NCBI GenBank assembly: GCA_947174825.1
Contig: CAMWKN010000030.1
Coordinates: 1-9,082 of the forward strand
Direction: 5' to 3'
From: an uncultured Clostridium sp.
Lineage (GTDB): Bacteria; Bacillota_A; Clostridia; Lachnospirales; Lachnospiraceae
Length of the DNA: 9,082 nucleotides
The notes beneath the pieces are model-generated. The model searched no databases. It saw only the letters and a program-made list of their open reading frames with translations, and was not told the origin of the DNA. Below are positions 1 to 5,879 of the stretch, piece by piece; position 1 is the stretch's first letter; every line of letters starts with the position of its first letter. A program made the position numbers and the translations under genes.

Positions 1-49
1 ACGATATGCAGAGAGGTCTCGTGGGCTCGGACCTGTGTATAAGAGACAG
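1..49 (+). other. Sequencing adapter contamination (Nextera P7/i7 plus Tn5 mosaic end)
   Basis: This is not genomic DNA. Bases 16-30 are exactly GTCTCGTGGGCTCGG, the constant part of the Nextera read-2 adapter. Bases 31-49 match the 19-base Tn5 mosaic end (AGATGTGTATAAGAGACAG) except at 32-33. Bases 1-7 (acgatat) differ by one base from the ACGAGAT end of the P7 oligo. Bases 8-15 (gcagagag) sit exactly where the 8-base i7 index belongs and, from memory, differ by one base from index N707. Genomic sequence begins at about base 50. Any protein predicted across this edge (with a peptide such as SDLCIRDR) is an artefact. Confidence 0.96.
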
Positions 50-1997
50 ATTTGGAACGCATTTCCTCCATAGCGTTAGCCGTCAAGGCAATAATAGGGA
101 CATCATTATATTCCTCATGGAATTGCCGGATAATATGTGTTGTCTCTACACCATCCAGTTCCGGCATCATGTGATCCATAAAAATCAAATCATAATGTTT
201 GAGAGAAATTTTTTGGATTGCTTCTTTACCACCAGGAGCTGTATCAATATGCATTTTGAATGGTTCCATCAAACCTCTGGCAACGGTCAGATTTACCTCA
301 TTGTCGTCTACAATTAAAATACTAGCATCTGGTGCAATAAAGTTAAACTGTTCCGTACGGTTAGAATCGTATTCATGCAGGAGTTCATCCTGATTAATAA
401 TAGAACCAATATTTAATGCATACAGTGGTTTCTTGGTCACAACCATGTTCGGTAAATGAGAGACCAGTGTATTCTTAAAATCAATCATCAGCGCTGCTGT
501 CAGCTTAGGATGCTCTTCAATATATGACTTGATTTCATCATTATATACTGGAAAATCTACAAACAGAAATTTGGCATCGGATGCCTCTAACTGTTCCAAA
601 GGGTTTTCCAGTGGCAGGATAATATGTTTTGCATGGAAGCGTTCCAAGTCTTTGGCAAGGTTTTTCGTAATATATGGGCTGTCAGACAGAGTGGCTACAC
701 AAGGTGATTCATCACTTTCAATAACCACAGATGGCTCATTTTGAATTACGATTTGAGGCAGTTCAAAGAAAAAGGTACTACCGGAACCATATTCACTTTC
801 CAGCCATATTTTACCATGCATCAATTCAACTAGCTGTTTTGAGATAGCTAATCCCAGACCACTTCCCTCAATATTGCGGTTACGTTTGCTGTCCACCTGT
901 TGAAAGGATTGGAATAATTTATTGGTATCTTCTTTTTTGATGCCGATACCGGTATCTTTGATGGCAACTTTCAGAGTAATCATAGCATCAGCCGTTTGCT
1001 CGAAGCCAATACTTACCTTAACATAACCTTTCCTGGTAAATTTTACCGCATTATTTGTCAGATTCATAATGACCTGTTTAATGCGTATGCTGTCACCCAT
1101 CAGCTGGGCAGGAATATTGGGATCATAATCAATGATCAAGGTCAGATCCTTGTCGCCGATTCTGGTCATAATGATATTGGTAACATCATGTATGACAGAC
1201 ATAGGTTCATACTCTGCCAGATTAATATCCATTTTGCCTGCATTGATCTTGGAAAAATCCAGGATATCATTAATAATGGTCAGCAGGGAATTCCCCGCCG
1301 TTTTGATCTGGTTAACATAATCTCTGGCGGTGGGAGTCATTTCTTCCCGTAATGCCATTTCTGCCATACCGATGACGGCATTCATTGGAGTGCGGATCTC
1401 GTGGCTCATATTTGCCAGAAAGTCAGATTTCATATTTGCTTCCCGTGCAATCTCTGAATTTGCCAATTGAGTATTGTATTTTTGGTAAGCGATGTGAGAT
1501 ATGATATTTCCCACCGTATGTAGAAAAGCAGCGGAATTTTCCATATGTTCCCGTTTGACAATCGGTGTTTTTCTGGCGGCTTCCAGATATTCTTCTTCGT
1601 CCAGATCCAGATCTGCTGCTAACTGCCGTATAATATTTTCGTCTAATGGGCGATCTGTTACCTGACCGCCATGAAAAGCACCCAGTGTATGTCCATCTAC
1701 TACAATAGGGACAGCGAATTCTAACATACCGGCATGACAATTGTAAAGTACAGGTCCTCCCTCTTTGGCAGCCATGGCTGCCCCCTGTTTATCACATTCC
1801 TGACAGCGTTTGAGTCCTTCGGCTGTTTTTTTGGTATACTCACTGCAAAAAGGATTACAGGAACAATGTTCGGTAATAGCCACACCATTCTGGTCGGAGA
1901 TGCCGATGGAGATACCGTTGGAAAGAAAAAAGGAATCCTGTAGTTCCTGCAACAAATGAATGCTAAATATATCCTTTAATGTTAAATTTTCTTCCAT
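50..1997 (-). CDS. PocR-domain hybrid sensor histidine kinase, 3' end missing
   Basis: Hybrid sensor kinase, open for 649 codons from ATG at 1997-1995 to the adapter junction; the C-terminus is lost. An AGGGGG ribosome site lies 7-8 bases ahead of the start. No signal peptide or membrane segment is seen, so it is probably cytoplasmic. Residues about 10-165 resemble a PocR sensory domain, with a Cys cluster C45, C47, C51, C65, C68 and C87 that could bind metal (inference). HisKA follows with SHEIRTPMN and phospho-acceptor His199. The HATPase has an N-box around N312/N316, DTGIGI at 348-353 and GSGLGLAI at 378-385. Residues about 430-545 resemble a receiver fold without the acidic pocket. A canonical receiver starts near 559, with D564/D565, phospho-acceptor D608 and T639; the conserved Lys lies beyond the break. 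It is the second gene of the operon, 17 bases after the two-receiver protein. PocR domains are predicted to bind small hydrocarbon derivatives such as 1,2-propanediol; the ligand here is unknown. Confidence 0.93.
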
Positions 1998-2014
1998 ATG
2001 CTGATCCCCCTATC

Positions 2015-2914
2015 CTATCCAATTTGTTCTTTGATTCGATCCAATAAAGTCGCCTGATCCACCGGCTTTAGGAGATAGCCCTGAGGGTTCAGAGATAGGG
2101 CTTTCTGGATTTTGTCTTTTTCGGATGCACCTGTCAGGAAAAGAACCGGAATATCCTTGGTTTCCGGATTGGCATGCAGCTGTTCCAGCACAGCAGGACC
2201 ATCCATTTGTGGCATGGCATAATCTAATAGAATCAGATTCGTTTTCTTTTTCTGCAGGAAACGTAATGCGATGGCGCCGCTGACGGCAGTGGCAACATCA
2301 TATTTGTTGCTCAGATGGTGTTTCAGTACCTTCAACATATGAGGATCGTCATCAATGACCAGAATATGTTTGCGGACGGATGGGGAATCTTCCTCTGCCT
2401 CCTCCTGCGGGGTATCAGGCTGTGCTGTTGTCTGTGCTTCTGCTTTTGCTGCTTCCTCTTTCTGCAGTTCTTCTGCCAATTTTTGTTCCACAACTTCTGC
2501 CTGCGCTGCTATTTCTGCTTCTTCTTCCTGTCTTGCCAGATCTTCCCGCTGTTTCATAAATTTTACGATCTGTTCCTGGATCATACTGGCAGTGGATGGC
2601 TTCAATATGGTTAAGTCTGCTATATTATAGACTGTTTTTTCAAAGGTAGTACAATCTTCCTGGTTGCCCACAATAATAAACGGAATGTTCTTTTTTTCCG
2701 CCTGTCTTTTGATAGTAACCATTTTAGACATATTTTCTTTGGTTTCCTGATTTAAGCAGTAGATCAGAATATTTAGATCATAGAACTTGATATGATTCAT
2801 AATATCAGTATAGTTTAATGAAGAAGAAATAAATTCAAATACATCATTTCCCATATTAAAAAAATCCTCAATTACGGTGGTATTCATTCCAAATAATAAG
2901 ACGTTATATTTCAT
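2015..2914 (-). CDS. Two-receiver response regulator without output domain
   Basis: A 299-residue cytoplasmic signalling protein. Residues 1-120 look like a degenerate receiver: beta-strand-like segments VLLFGM, LNILIYC and PFIIVG are followed by a TILKPS motif (K105), but no Asp sits at the phospho-acceptor place near residue 52. Residues about 122-178 are rich in Glu, Ala and Gln and should form a charged coiled coil or flexible linker. Residues 181-299 are an intact receiver with acidic pocket D188/D189, phospho-acceptor D231 (LLDYAMPQMDG), T261 and K283 in LLKP. There is no DNA-binding, GGDEF or enzymatic output, so it probably relays phosphate or acts by protein contact. The start is supported by an AGGGAGG ribosome site ahead of ATG 2914-2912. 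It is the first gene of a minus-strand operon with the hybrid kinase 17 bases downstream, which is its likely phosphodonor (inference). Confidence 0.9.
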   Translation of the reverse strand: MKYNVLLFGMNTTVIEDFFNMGNDVFEFISSSLNYTDIMNHIKFYDLNILIYCLNQETKENMSKMVTIKRQAEKKNIPFIIVGNQEDCTTFEKTVYNIADLTILKPSTASMIQEQIVKFMKQREDLARQEEEAEIAAQAEVVEQKLAEELQKEEAAKAEAQTTAQPDTPQEEAEEDSPSVRKHILVIDDDPHMLKVLKHHLSNKYDVATAVSGAIALRFLQKKKTNLILLDYAMPQMDGPAVLEQLHANPETKDIPVLFLTGASEKDKIQKALSLNPQGYLLKPVDQATLLDRIKEQIG

Positions 2915-2964
2915 ATGTAGGTTCCCTCCCTCTTTGATTGTTCAATAATTTTCGCTTTTGAAAT

Positions 2965-2993
2965 ATTTTAACATTCTTTAGAATGAAGCACAA
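2965..2993 (-). promoter_or_regulatory. Candidate sigma-A promoter of the two-receiver/hybrid kinase operon
   Basis: On the minus strand, TTGTGC (2993-2988) and TAAAAT (2970-2965) are separated by 17 bases, about 50 bases ahead of the first start codon. The -10 is good and the -35 is weak (TTG only), which fits a regulated promoter. The spacer contains the perfect inverted repeat CATTC-TTTA-GAATG at 2972-2985, a possible operator; this is an inference only. Confidence 0.55.
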
Positions 2994-3049
2994 TAACTAA
3001 GGGAAGAAAAATCTATTAGAATTAAGTTTAAATAGGGGTGCAAATGCAA

Positions 3050-3093
3050 AACAGCGCAAAACTTGGACGAGTCATGTCCTGTTTTGCGCTGTT
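3050..3093 (-). terminator. Rho-independent terminator of tRNA-Leu
   Basis: A perfect 13-base-pair inverted repeat: AACAGCGCAAAAC at 3050-3062 pairs with its complement at 3081-3093. GGAC/GTCC (3065-3068 with 3076-3079) adds an inner stem. It begins 4 bases after the tRNA 3' end. On the minus strand the stem is followed by TTGCATTT, a short and interrupted T tract. No T tract follows on the plus strand, so it acts for the minus-strand tRNA. It also insulates the downstream signalling operon from the strong tRNA promoter, perhaps incompletely. Confidence 0.75.
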
Positions 3094-3096
3094 AGA

Positions 3097-3180
3097 TGCA
3101 GGAGATGGGACTTGAACCCACACGGTGTAACCACCACTAGATCCTTAGTCTAGCCTGTCTGCCAGTTCCAGCACTCCTGC
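3097..3180 (-). tRNA. tRNA-Leu (anticodon AAG)
   Basis: An 84-base class II tRNA, folded by eye. The acceptor stem GCAGGAG (3180-3174) pairs with CTCCTGC (3104-3098), with discriminator A at 3097. The D arm is CTG-GAACTGGCAGA-CAG, of Leu type. The anticodon stem CTAGA/TCTAG closes the 7-base loop CTAAGGA, placing AAG at 3146-3144 in the wobble-to-third positions after T33. The long variable arm has stem GGTG/CACC, and the T arm contains GGGTTCAAGTCCC. CCA is not encoded and must be added by nucleotidyltransferase. AAG is an unusual bacterial Leu anticodon, GAG being the common one. A34 would normally be deaminated to inosine by TadA so that the tRNA reads CUU, CUC and CUA (family knowledge). 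The gene has its own promoter and terminator and stands alone between divergent protein operons. Confidence 0.95.
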
Positions 3181-3183
3181 AGA

Positions 3184-3200
3184 TTCGTTTACACAACGAA
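3184..3200 (-). repeat. Short inverted repeat in the tRNA leader
   Basis: TTCGTT (3184-3189) and AACGAA (3195-3200) form a perfect 6-base-pair hairpin with a 5-base loop. It lies in the predicted tRNA transcript between the -10 box and the mature 5' end. It may be part of the 5' leader removed by RNase P; no other role is visible. Confidence 0.4.
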
Positions 3201-3208
3201 CGATAGCA

Positions 3209-3237
3209 ATTATAGCTTTTTTTCGGGATTTTGTCAA
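3209..3237 (-). promoter_or_regulatory. Consensus sigma-A promoter of tRNA-Leu
   Basis: On the minus strand, a perfect TTGACA (3237-3232) and a perfect TATAAT (3214-3209) are separated by exactly 17 bases, about 29 bases ahead of the mature tRNA 5' end. The match to consensus in both boxes predicts strong constitutive transcription, as expected for a stable RNA gene. Confidence 0.9.
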
Positions 3238-3263
3238 TAGTTCTATCTATTTCATTTCAGATA

Positions 3264-3292
3264 TGGAAAAGTATGGCAAGATGTATTATAAT
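3264..3292 (+). promoter_or_regulatory. Candidate sigma-A promoter of the deoxysugar genes
   Basis: TGGAAA (3264-3269, four of six consensus positions) and a perfect TATAAT (3287-3292) are separated by 17 bases, about 65 bases ahead of the aldolase start. It lies back to back with the tRNA-Leu promoter, the two -35 boxes being 26 bases apart, so binding or supercoiling at one could affect the other. A small GGCA-GAAAA-TGCC hairpin (3303-3315) lies in the leader. No clear catabolite-repression site was recognised. Confidence 0.65.
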
Positions 3293-3357
3293 AGAGTGCA
3301 GTGGCAGAAAATGCCGGAACGGATATAGAATTATAATTAAAGGAGGAACTAAAAGAT

Positions 3358-4044
3358 ATGGGATTAAGTTATATGGAATTACGGGAAGAGATTTGTGATA
3401 TCTGCCATAAGATGTGGCAGTTAGGATGGGTGGCAGCCAATGATGGTAACGTATCTGCTAAACTGCCGGATGGCACTTTTCTGGCTACCCCTACTGGTAT
3501 CAGCAAAAGTTTCATTACACCAGAAAAATTAGTACATATTGACAGTACAGGCAAAGTTTTGGATGCACTGGAGGGTTATCGTCCATCTTCTGAGATTAAG
3601 ATGCATCTGAAATGTTATGCAGAGCGGGAAGATGTAGGAGGCGTGCTACATGCACATCCACCGGTAGCTACCGGCTATGCAGTGGCAAATAAACCATTGG
3701 ATGAGTATTCTATGATTGAGACCGTGATTGCCATTGGTTCTGTACCGGTAACACCATACGGTACACCGAGTACCGACGAGGTGCCAAAGGCAATTGAGCC
3801 ATATCTGCAGGAGCATGATGTTATGCTGTTACAGAATCACGGTGCGCTGTCAGTTGGTTCTGATGTACTCACTGCTTACTATCGGATGGAGACCTTGGAG
3901 CTGTTTGCCAAGATCAGCTTGAATGCCCATCTTTTAGGAGGTGCAGAAGAGTTATCCCGTGAGAATATTGACCGTTTGATTGGTATGAGAGAACAGTACA
4001 AGGTAACCGGTAAACATCCGGGATACAAAAAGTATTCTAAGTAG
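3358..4044 (+). CDS. fucA: Class II aldolase, L-fuculose-phosphate aldolase type
   Basis: A 228-residue zinc-dependent class II aldolase of the FucA/AraD family. It is predicted to cleave L-fuculose 1-phosphate (or a related ketose 1-phosphate) to dihydroxyacetone phosphate and L-lactaldehyde in the cytoplasm. Visible family motifs are NDGNVS at 28-33 (phosphate-binding region), SSE with catalytic Glu79, zinc ligands His98 and His100 in HAHPP, and His161 in NHGAL. The length is close to E. coli FucA (about 215) and shorter than RhaD (about 274), which favours the FucA subfamily. AraD-like ribulose-5-phosphate epimerase or another sugar-phosphate specificity cannot be excluded by eye. AGGAGG at 3341-3346 precedes the ATG by 11 bases, slightly long. 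A rhamnulokinase-type gene follows in the same direction 217 bases downstream, supporting a deoxysugar role. No isomerase, permease or lactaldehyde reductase gene is in the window. Confidence 0.88.
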   Translation: MGLSYMELREEICDICHKMWQLGWVAANDGNVSAKLPDGTFLATPTGISKSFITPEKLVHIDSTGKVLDALEGYRPSSEIKMHLKCYAEREDVGGVLHAHPPVATGYAVANKPLDEYSMIETVIAIGSVPVTPYGTPSTDEVPKAIEPYLQEHDVMLLQNHGALSVGSDVLTAYYRMETLELFAKISLNAHLLGGAEELSRENIDRLIGMREQYKVTGKHPGYKKYSK

Positions 4045-4077
4045 GATTAATATGGTGAATACTGACTGACGAAAGAA

Positions 4078-4127
4078 AACCCTGTGTGCTTTCAGCAGAG
4101 CATTGTGGAAAGTGCCAGGGTTCTTTT
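4078..4127 (+). terminator. Terminator or attenuator hairpin after the aldolase gene
   Basis: AACCCTG (4078-4084) pairs with CAGGGTT (4116-4122). After a one-base bulge an inner stem of about 8 pairs (4086-4093 with 4108-4115, two of them G-T) closes a 14-base loop. TTCTTTT follows at once. This fits a Rho-independent terminator 34 bases after the aldolase stop. Because the kinase lies downstream without a convincing promoter, it may be a partial terminator that lowers kinase expression relative to aldolase (inference). Confidence 0.65.
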
Positions 4128-4219
4128 GAAATATGGGGACAAAGACAAAAGGGAATGTTTCGGAGATTCTTTTGAAATGCTGAGGCAAAAGAGAATGTTT
4201 TGTGAAATTCTTTTGAAAT
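4121..4219 (+). repeat. Degenerate direct repeats between aldolase and kinase genes
   Basis: The 12-base word TTCTTTTGAAAT occurs three times, at 4121-4132, 4167-4178 and 4208-4219 (spacing 46 and 41). Between the copies, AAAAG[G/A]GAATGTTT occurs twice, at 4147-4160 and 4187-4200. The layout suggests about 2.3 diverged copies of a unit of roughly 40-46 bases, the first overlapping the T tract of the hairpin. Function is unknown. I see no coding potential and no good promoter here. Confidence 0.75.
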
Positions 4220-4245
4220 ACAGAAGTAACAAGTAATTTTATGGG

Positions 4246-4261
4246 AAAGGATGGGGAAGAT
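4246..4261 (+). promoter_or_regulatory. Ribosome binding site fixing the kinase start
   Basis: AAAGGATGGGGAAGAT directly precedes ATG 4262 and supplies a purine-rich Shine-Dalgarno. The in-frame ATG at 4241 is preceded only by an A/T-rich sequence (aagtaatttt), so 4262 is the better start. Confidence 0.75.
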
Positions 4262-5791
4262 ATGGCGACAAAAAATGTATTGGCGTTTGATTTGGGAGCC
4301 AGCAGCGGCAGGGGGATGCTGGCACATTTTGATGGAGAACGGATTACCCTAGAGGAAGTGCATCGTTTTGAGCATAATTTCAGTATGTTAAACGGACATG
4401 CATACTGGAATATATTATTTTTGATGGATGAGATGAAAGCTGGCATGCGCAAGTGTCAGGATCCGTTGTCCGGAGTAGGTTTTGATACCTGGGGCGTGGA
4501 TTTTGGTATTCTGAACCATCAGGGAGATCTGGCAGGATTGCCAGGTAGTTATCGGGATCCAGCATTGGATGAGGAGAATATGCGGAATGTGCTGTTGGCA
4601 CTCAGTGACTTACACCAGGGAGCAGAGTCTGGAAACAGTACTGCAGCAGCGATGGAACAGGCAGTGGCAAGTGGGGAACAATATGCTTTTGAACAGACTG
4701 GAATTGCCAGCTTGGCGTATAATACCCTATATAAACTCTGCTATATGCAGAGAAGTATGCCGTCTATGTTGGAGCAGGTGGATACCATACTGATGTTACC
4801 GAATCTGCTGGAATATTTCTTCTCTGGGGTAAAGCATACAGAATATTCTATTGCCTCCACTTCGCAGTTGTATAATATGCGTGATAAGTGCTGGGCGGAG
4901 CCTTTGATGCAGAAATTAGGTATTTGCAGGGAATGGTTTACGGATGTGGATTTAGCAGGAAAAGATCTGGGAATGTTGCGGTCGGATGTGGCAAAAGAGG
5001 TGGGACAGGACGGTCTCCATGTGATTTCTGCACCGGGACATGATACGGCATGCGCGGTGGCAGCAGTGCCATCGAAAGAGGATCAATATACCTTTTTATC
5101 CTGTGGAACCTGGTCGTTAATGGGTGTTTCTTCCCGGAAGATGTTGACCGGATCGGAAATTATCCGGGATAAGATTTCCAATGAAGGCACCTGGGATGGT
5201 GGATACCGCCCGACAGTTAATATTATTGGGCTGTGGATTCAGAACGAAATACGTCGGAATCTGGCAGCAGAAGGGAAGCAATATAACTTCCAGCAGCTGA
5301 CGGAAATGGCAGAACGGGAAAAACCGCTGCAATCATTTATCCGTCCAGAGGATTTCATGCAGCCAGGCGACTATCCTGCCAAAATCAGGGAATACTGTAA
5401 GGAAACAGGACAGCCGGTTCCGGAGACGGATGGCGCCTTGATCCGTTGTGTTCTGGAGAGTCTGGCAATGAAATACCGTCAGGTTTATCTGTCCCTGAAA
5501 CCGTACATTACCTGGGAGGAGAAGCTGTACATGGTAGGCGGTGGTGCACAAAATCCACTGTTGCGGCAATATACAGCAAATGCTTTGGGAATTCCAGTGA
5601 TTACCGGAGCTACAGAGGCAACGGCAGTGGGAAATATTATGACTCAGCTGCGTGCCTTGGGATGTTATGAGACAGCACAGGAAAAATGTGATATTCTGGC
5701 AGCGTCCTTCGAAACCAGAGAGGTATTGCCGGAGAATGTGGACGCTTGGGGCGAGGCATATGAGCGTTTCCAGTCCCTATACAAGAGATGA
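4262..5791 (+). CDS. rhaB: Rhamnulokinase (FGGY carbohydrate kinase)
   Basis: A 509-residue FGGY-family sugar kinase that should transfer ATP phosphate to C1 of L-rhamnulose, or a similar ketose such as L-fuculose, in the cytoplasm. The N-terminal DLGASSGR (10-17) and FDTWGVDF (74-81) are typical of RhaB, as is YRD (97-99). The catalytic base is Asp261 in PGHDTA. CGTWSLMG (281-288) and GGGAQN (426-431) line the nucleotide site. Cys379 and Cys396 are spaced as the Cys353-Cys370 pair of E. coli RhaB, which forms a disulfide there. Compared from memory with E. coli RhaB, an extra segment of about 24 residues lies between YRD and YNTLY (around 103-140). An in-frame ATG 21 bases upstream lacks a ribosome site. 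The gene follows the aldolase and a terminator-like hairpin; kinase and aldolase are consecutive steps of one pathway. L-fuculokinase activity is the main alternative. Confidence 0.9.
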   Translation: MATKNVLAFDLGASSGRGMLAHFDGERITLEEVHRFEHNFSMLNGHAYWNILFLMDEMKAGMRKCQDPLSGVGFDTWGVDFGILNHQGDLAGLPGSYRDPALDEENMRNVLLALSDLHQGAESGNSTAAAMEQAVASGEQYAFEQTGIASLAYNTLYKLCYMQRSMPSMLEQVDTILMLPNLLEYFFSGVKHTEYSIASTSQLYNMRDKCWAEPLMQKLGICREWFTDVDLAGKDLGMLRSDVAKEVGQDGLHVISAPGHDTACAVAAVPSKEDQYTFLSCGTWSLMGVSSRKMLTGSEIIRDKISNEGTWDGGYRPTVNIIGLWIQNEIRRNLAAEGKQYNFQQLTEMAEREKPLQSFIRPEDFMQPGDYPAKIREYCKETGQPVPETDGALIRCVLESLAMKYRQVYLSLKPYITWEEKLYMVGGGAQNPLLRQYTANALGIPVITGATEATAVGNIMTQLRALGCYETAQEKCDILAASFETREVLPENVDAWGEAYERFQSLYKR

Positions 5792-5811
5792 AGTTTCACT
5801 AAGGTTGTCGT

Positions 5812-5841
5812 CTGTTTATATCAGCGCTGAGGTATAGACAG
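5812..5841. repeat. Near-palindrome between kinase and peptidase genes
   Basis: A dyad centred on the perfect 10-base palindrome TCAGCGCTGA (5821-5830). It is flanked by CTGTTTATA (5812-5820) and TATAGACAG (5833-5841), which are complementary at 8 of 9 positions, with two extra G on the right side. No T tract follows, so it is not a standard terminator. It could be an operator or an mRNA hairpin (processing or stability element) about 40 bases ahead of the peptidase start. Function is unknown. Confidence 0.6.
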
Positions 5842-5869
5842 GCGAAAAGATCAATTGCAGCGCAGAAAT

Positions 5870-5879
5870 GAGGAGAGAT
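5870..5879 (+). promoter_or_regulatory. Ribosome binding site fixing the M16C peptidase start
   Basis: GAGGAG lies 4 bases ahead of ATG 5880. The upstream in-frame ATG at 5868 overlaps this site and has no purine-rich sequence of its own, so translation most likely begins at 5880. The era start downstream has the same arrangement (GAGGA, 4 bases, ATG). Confidence 0.75.

Noticed and set aside
6..317. Plus-strand reading frame of 103 codons at the contig start
   Set aside because: Its first codons are adapter sequence and the rest is antisense to the conserved receiver domain of the hybrid kinase.
2315..2630. Two overlapping plus-strand frames rich in Cys, Phe and Ser
   Set aside because: They are antisense to the Glu/Ala/Gln-rich linker of the two-receiver protein, which explains the biased composition.
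3097..3180. tRNA as an integration site for a mobile element
   Set aside because: No integrase gene or repeated tRNA 3' end was seen on either side within the window.
4121..4219. CRISPR-like array
   Set aside because: There are only three copies of a 12-base word with unequal spacing and similar, not unique, intervening sequence, and no cas genes are present.
4241..4261. Upstream in-frame ATG as kinase start
   Set aside because: There is no ribosome site before 4241, whereas a purine-rich site directly precedes ATG 4262, and family similarity starts after the second Met.
3952..4452. 166-codon minus-strand frame across the aldolase-kinase spacer
   Set aside because: Both ends are antisense to conserved coding sequence, there is no ribosome site at its start, and the product is not recognisable. 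The spacer is better explained by hairpin and repeats.
5821..5834. Catabolite-response (cre-like) site around the AGCGCT core
   Set aside because: Only the central bases fit; the outer TG and CA positions of the cre consensus do not match.
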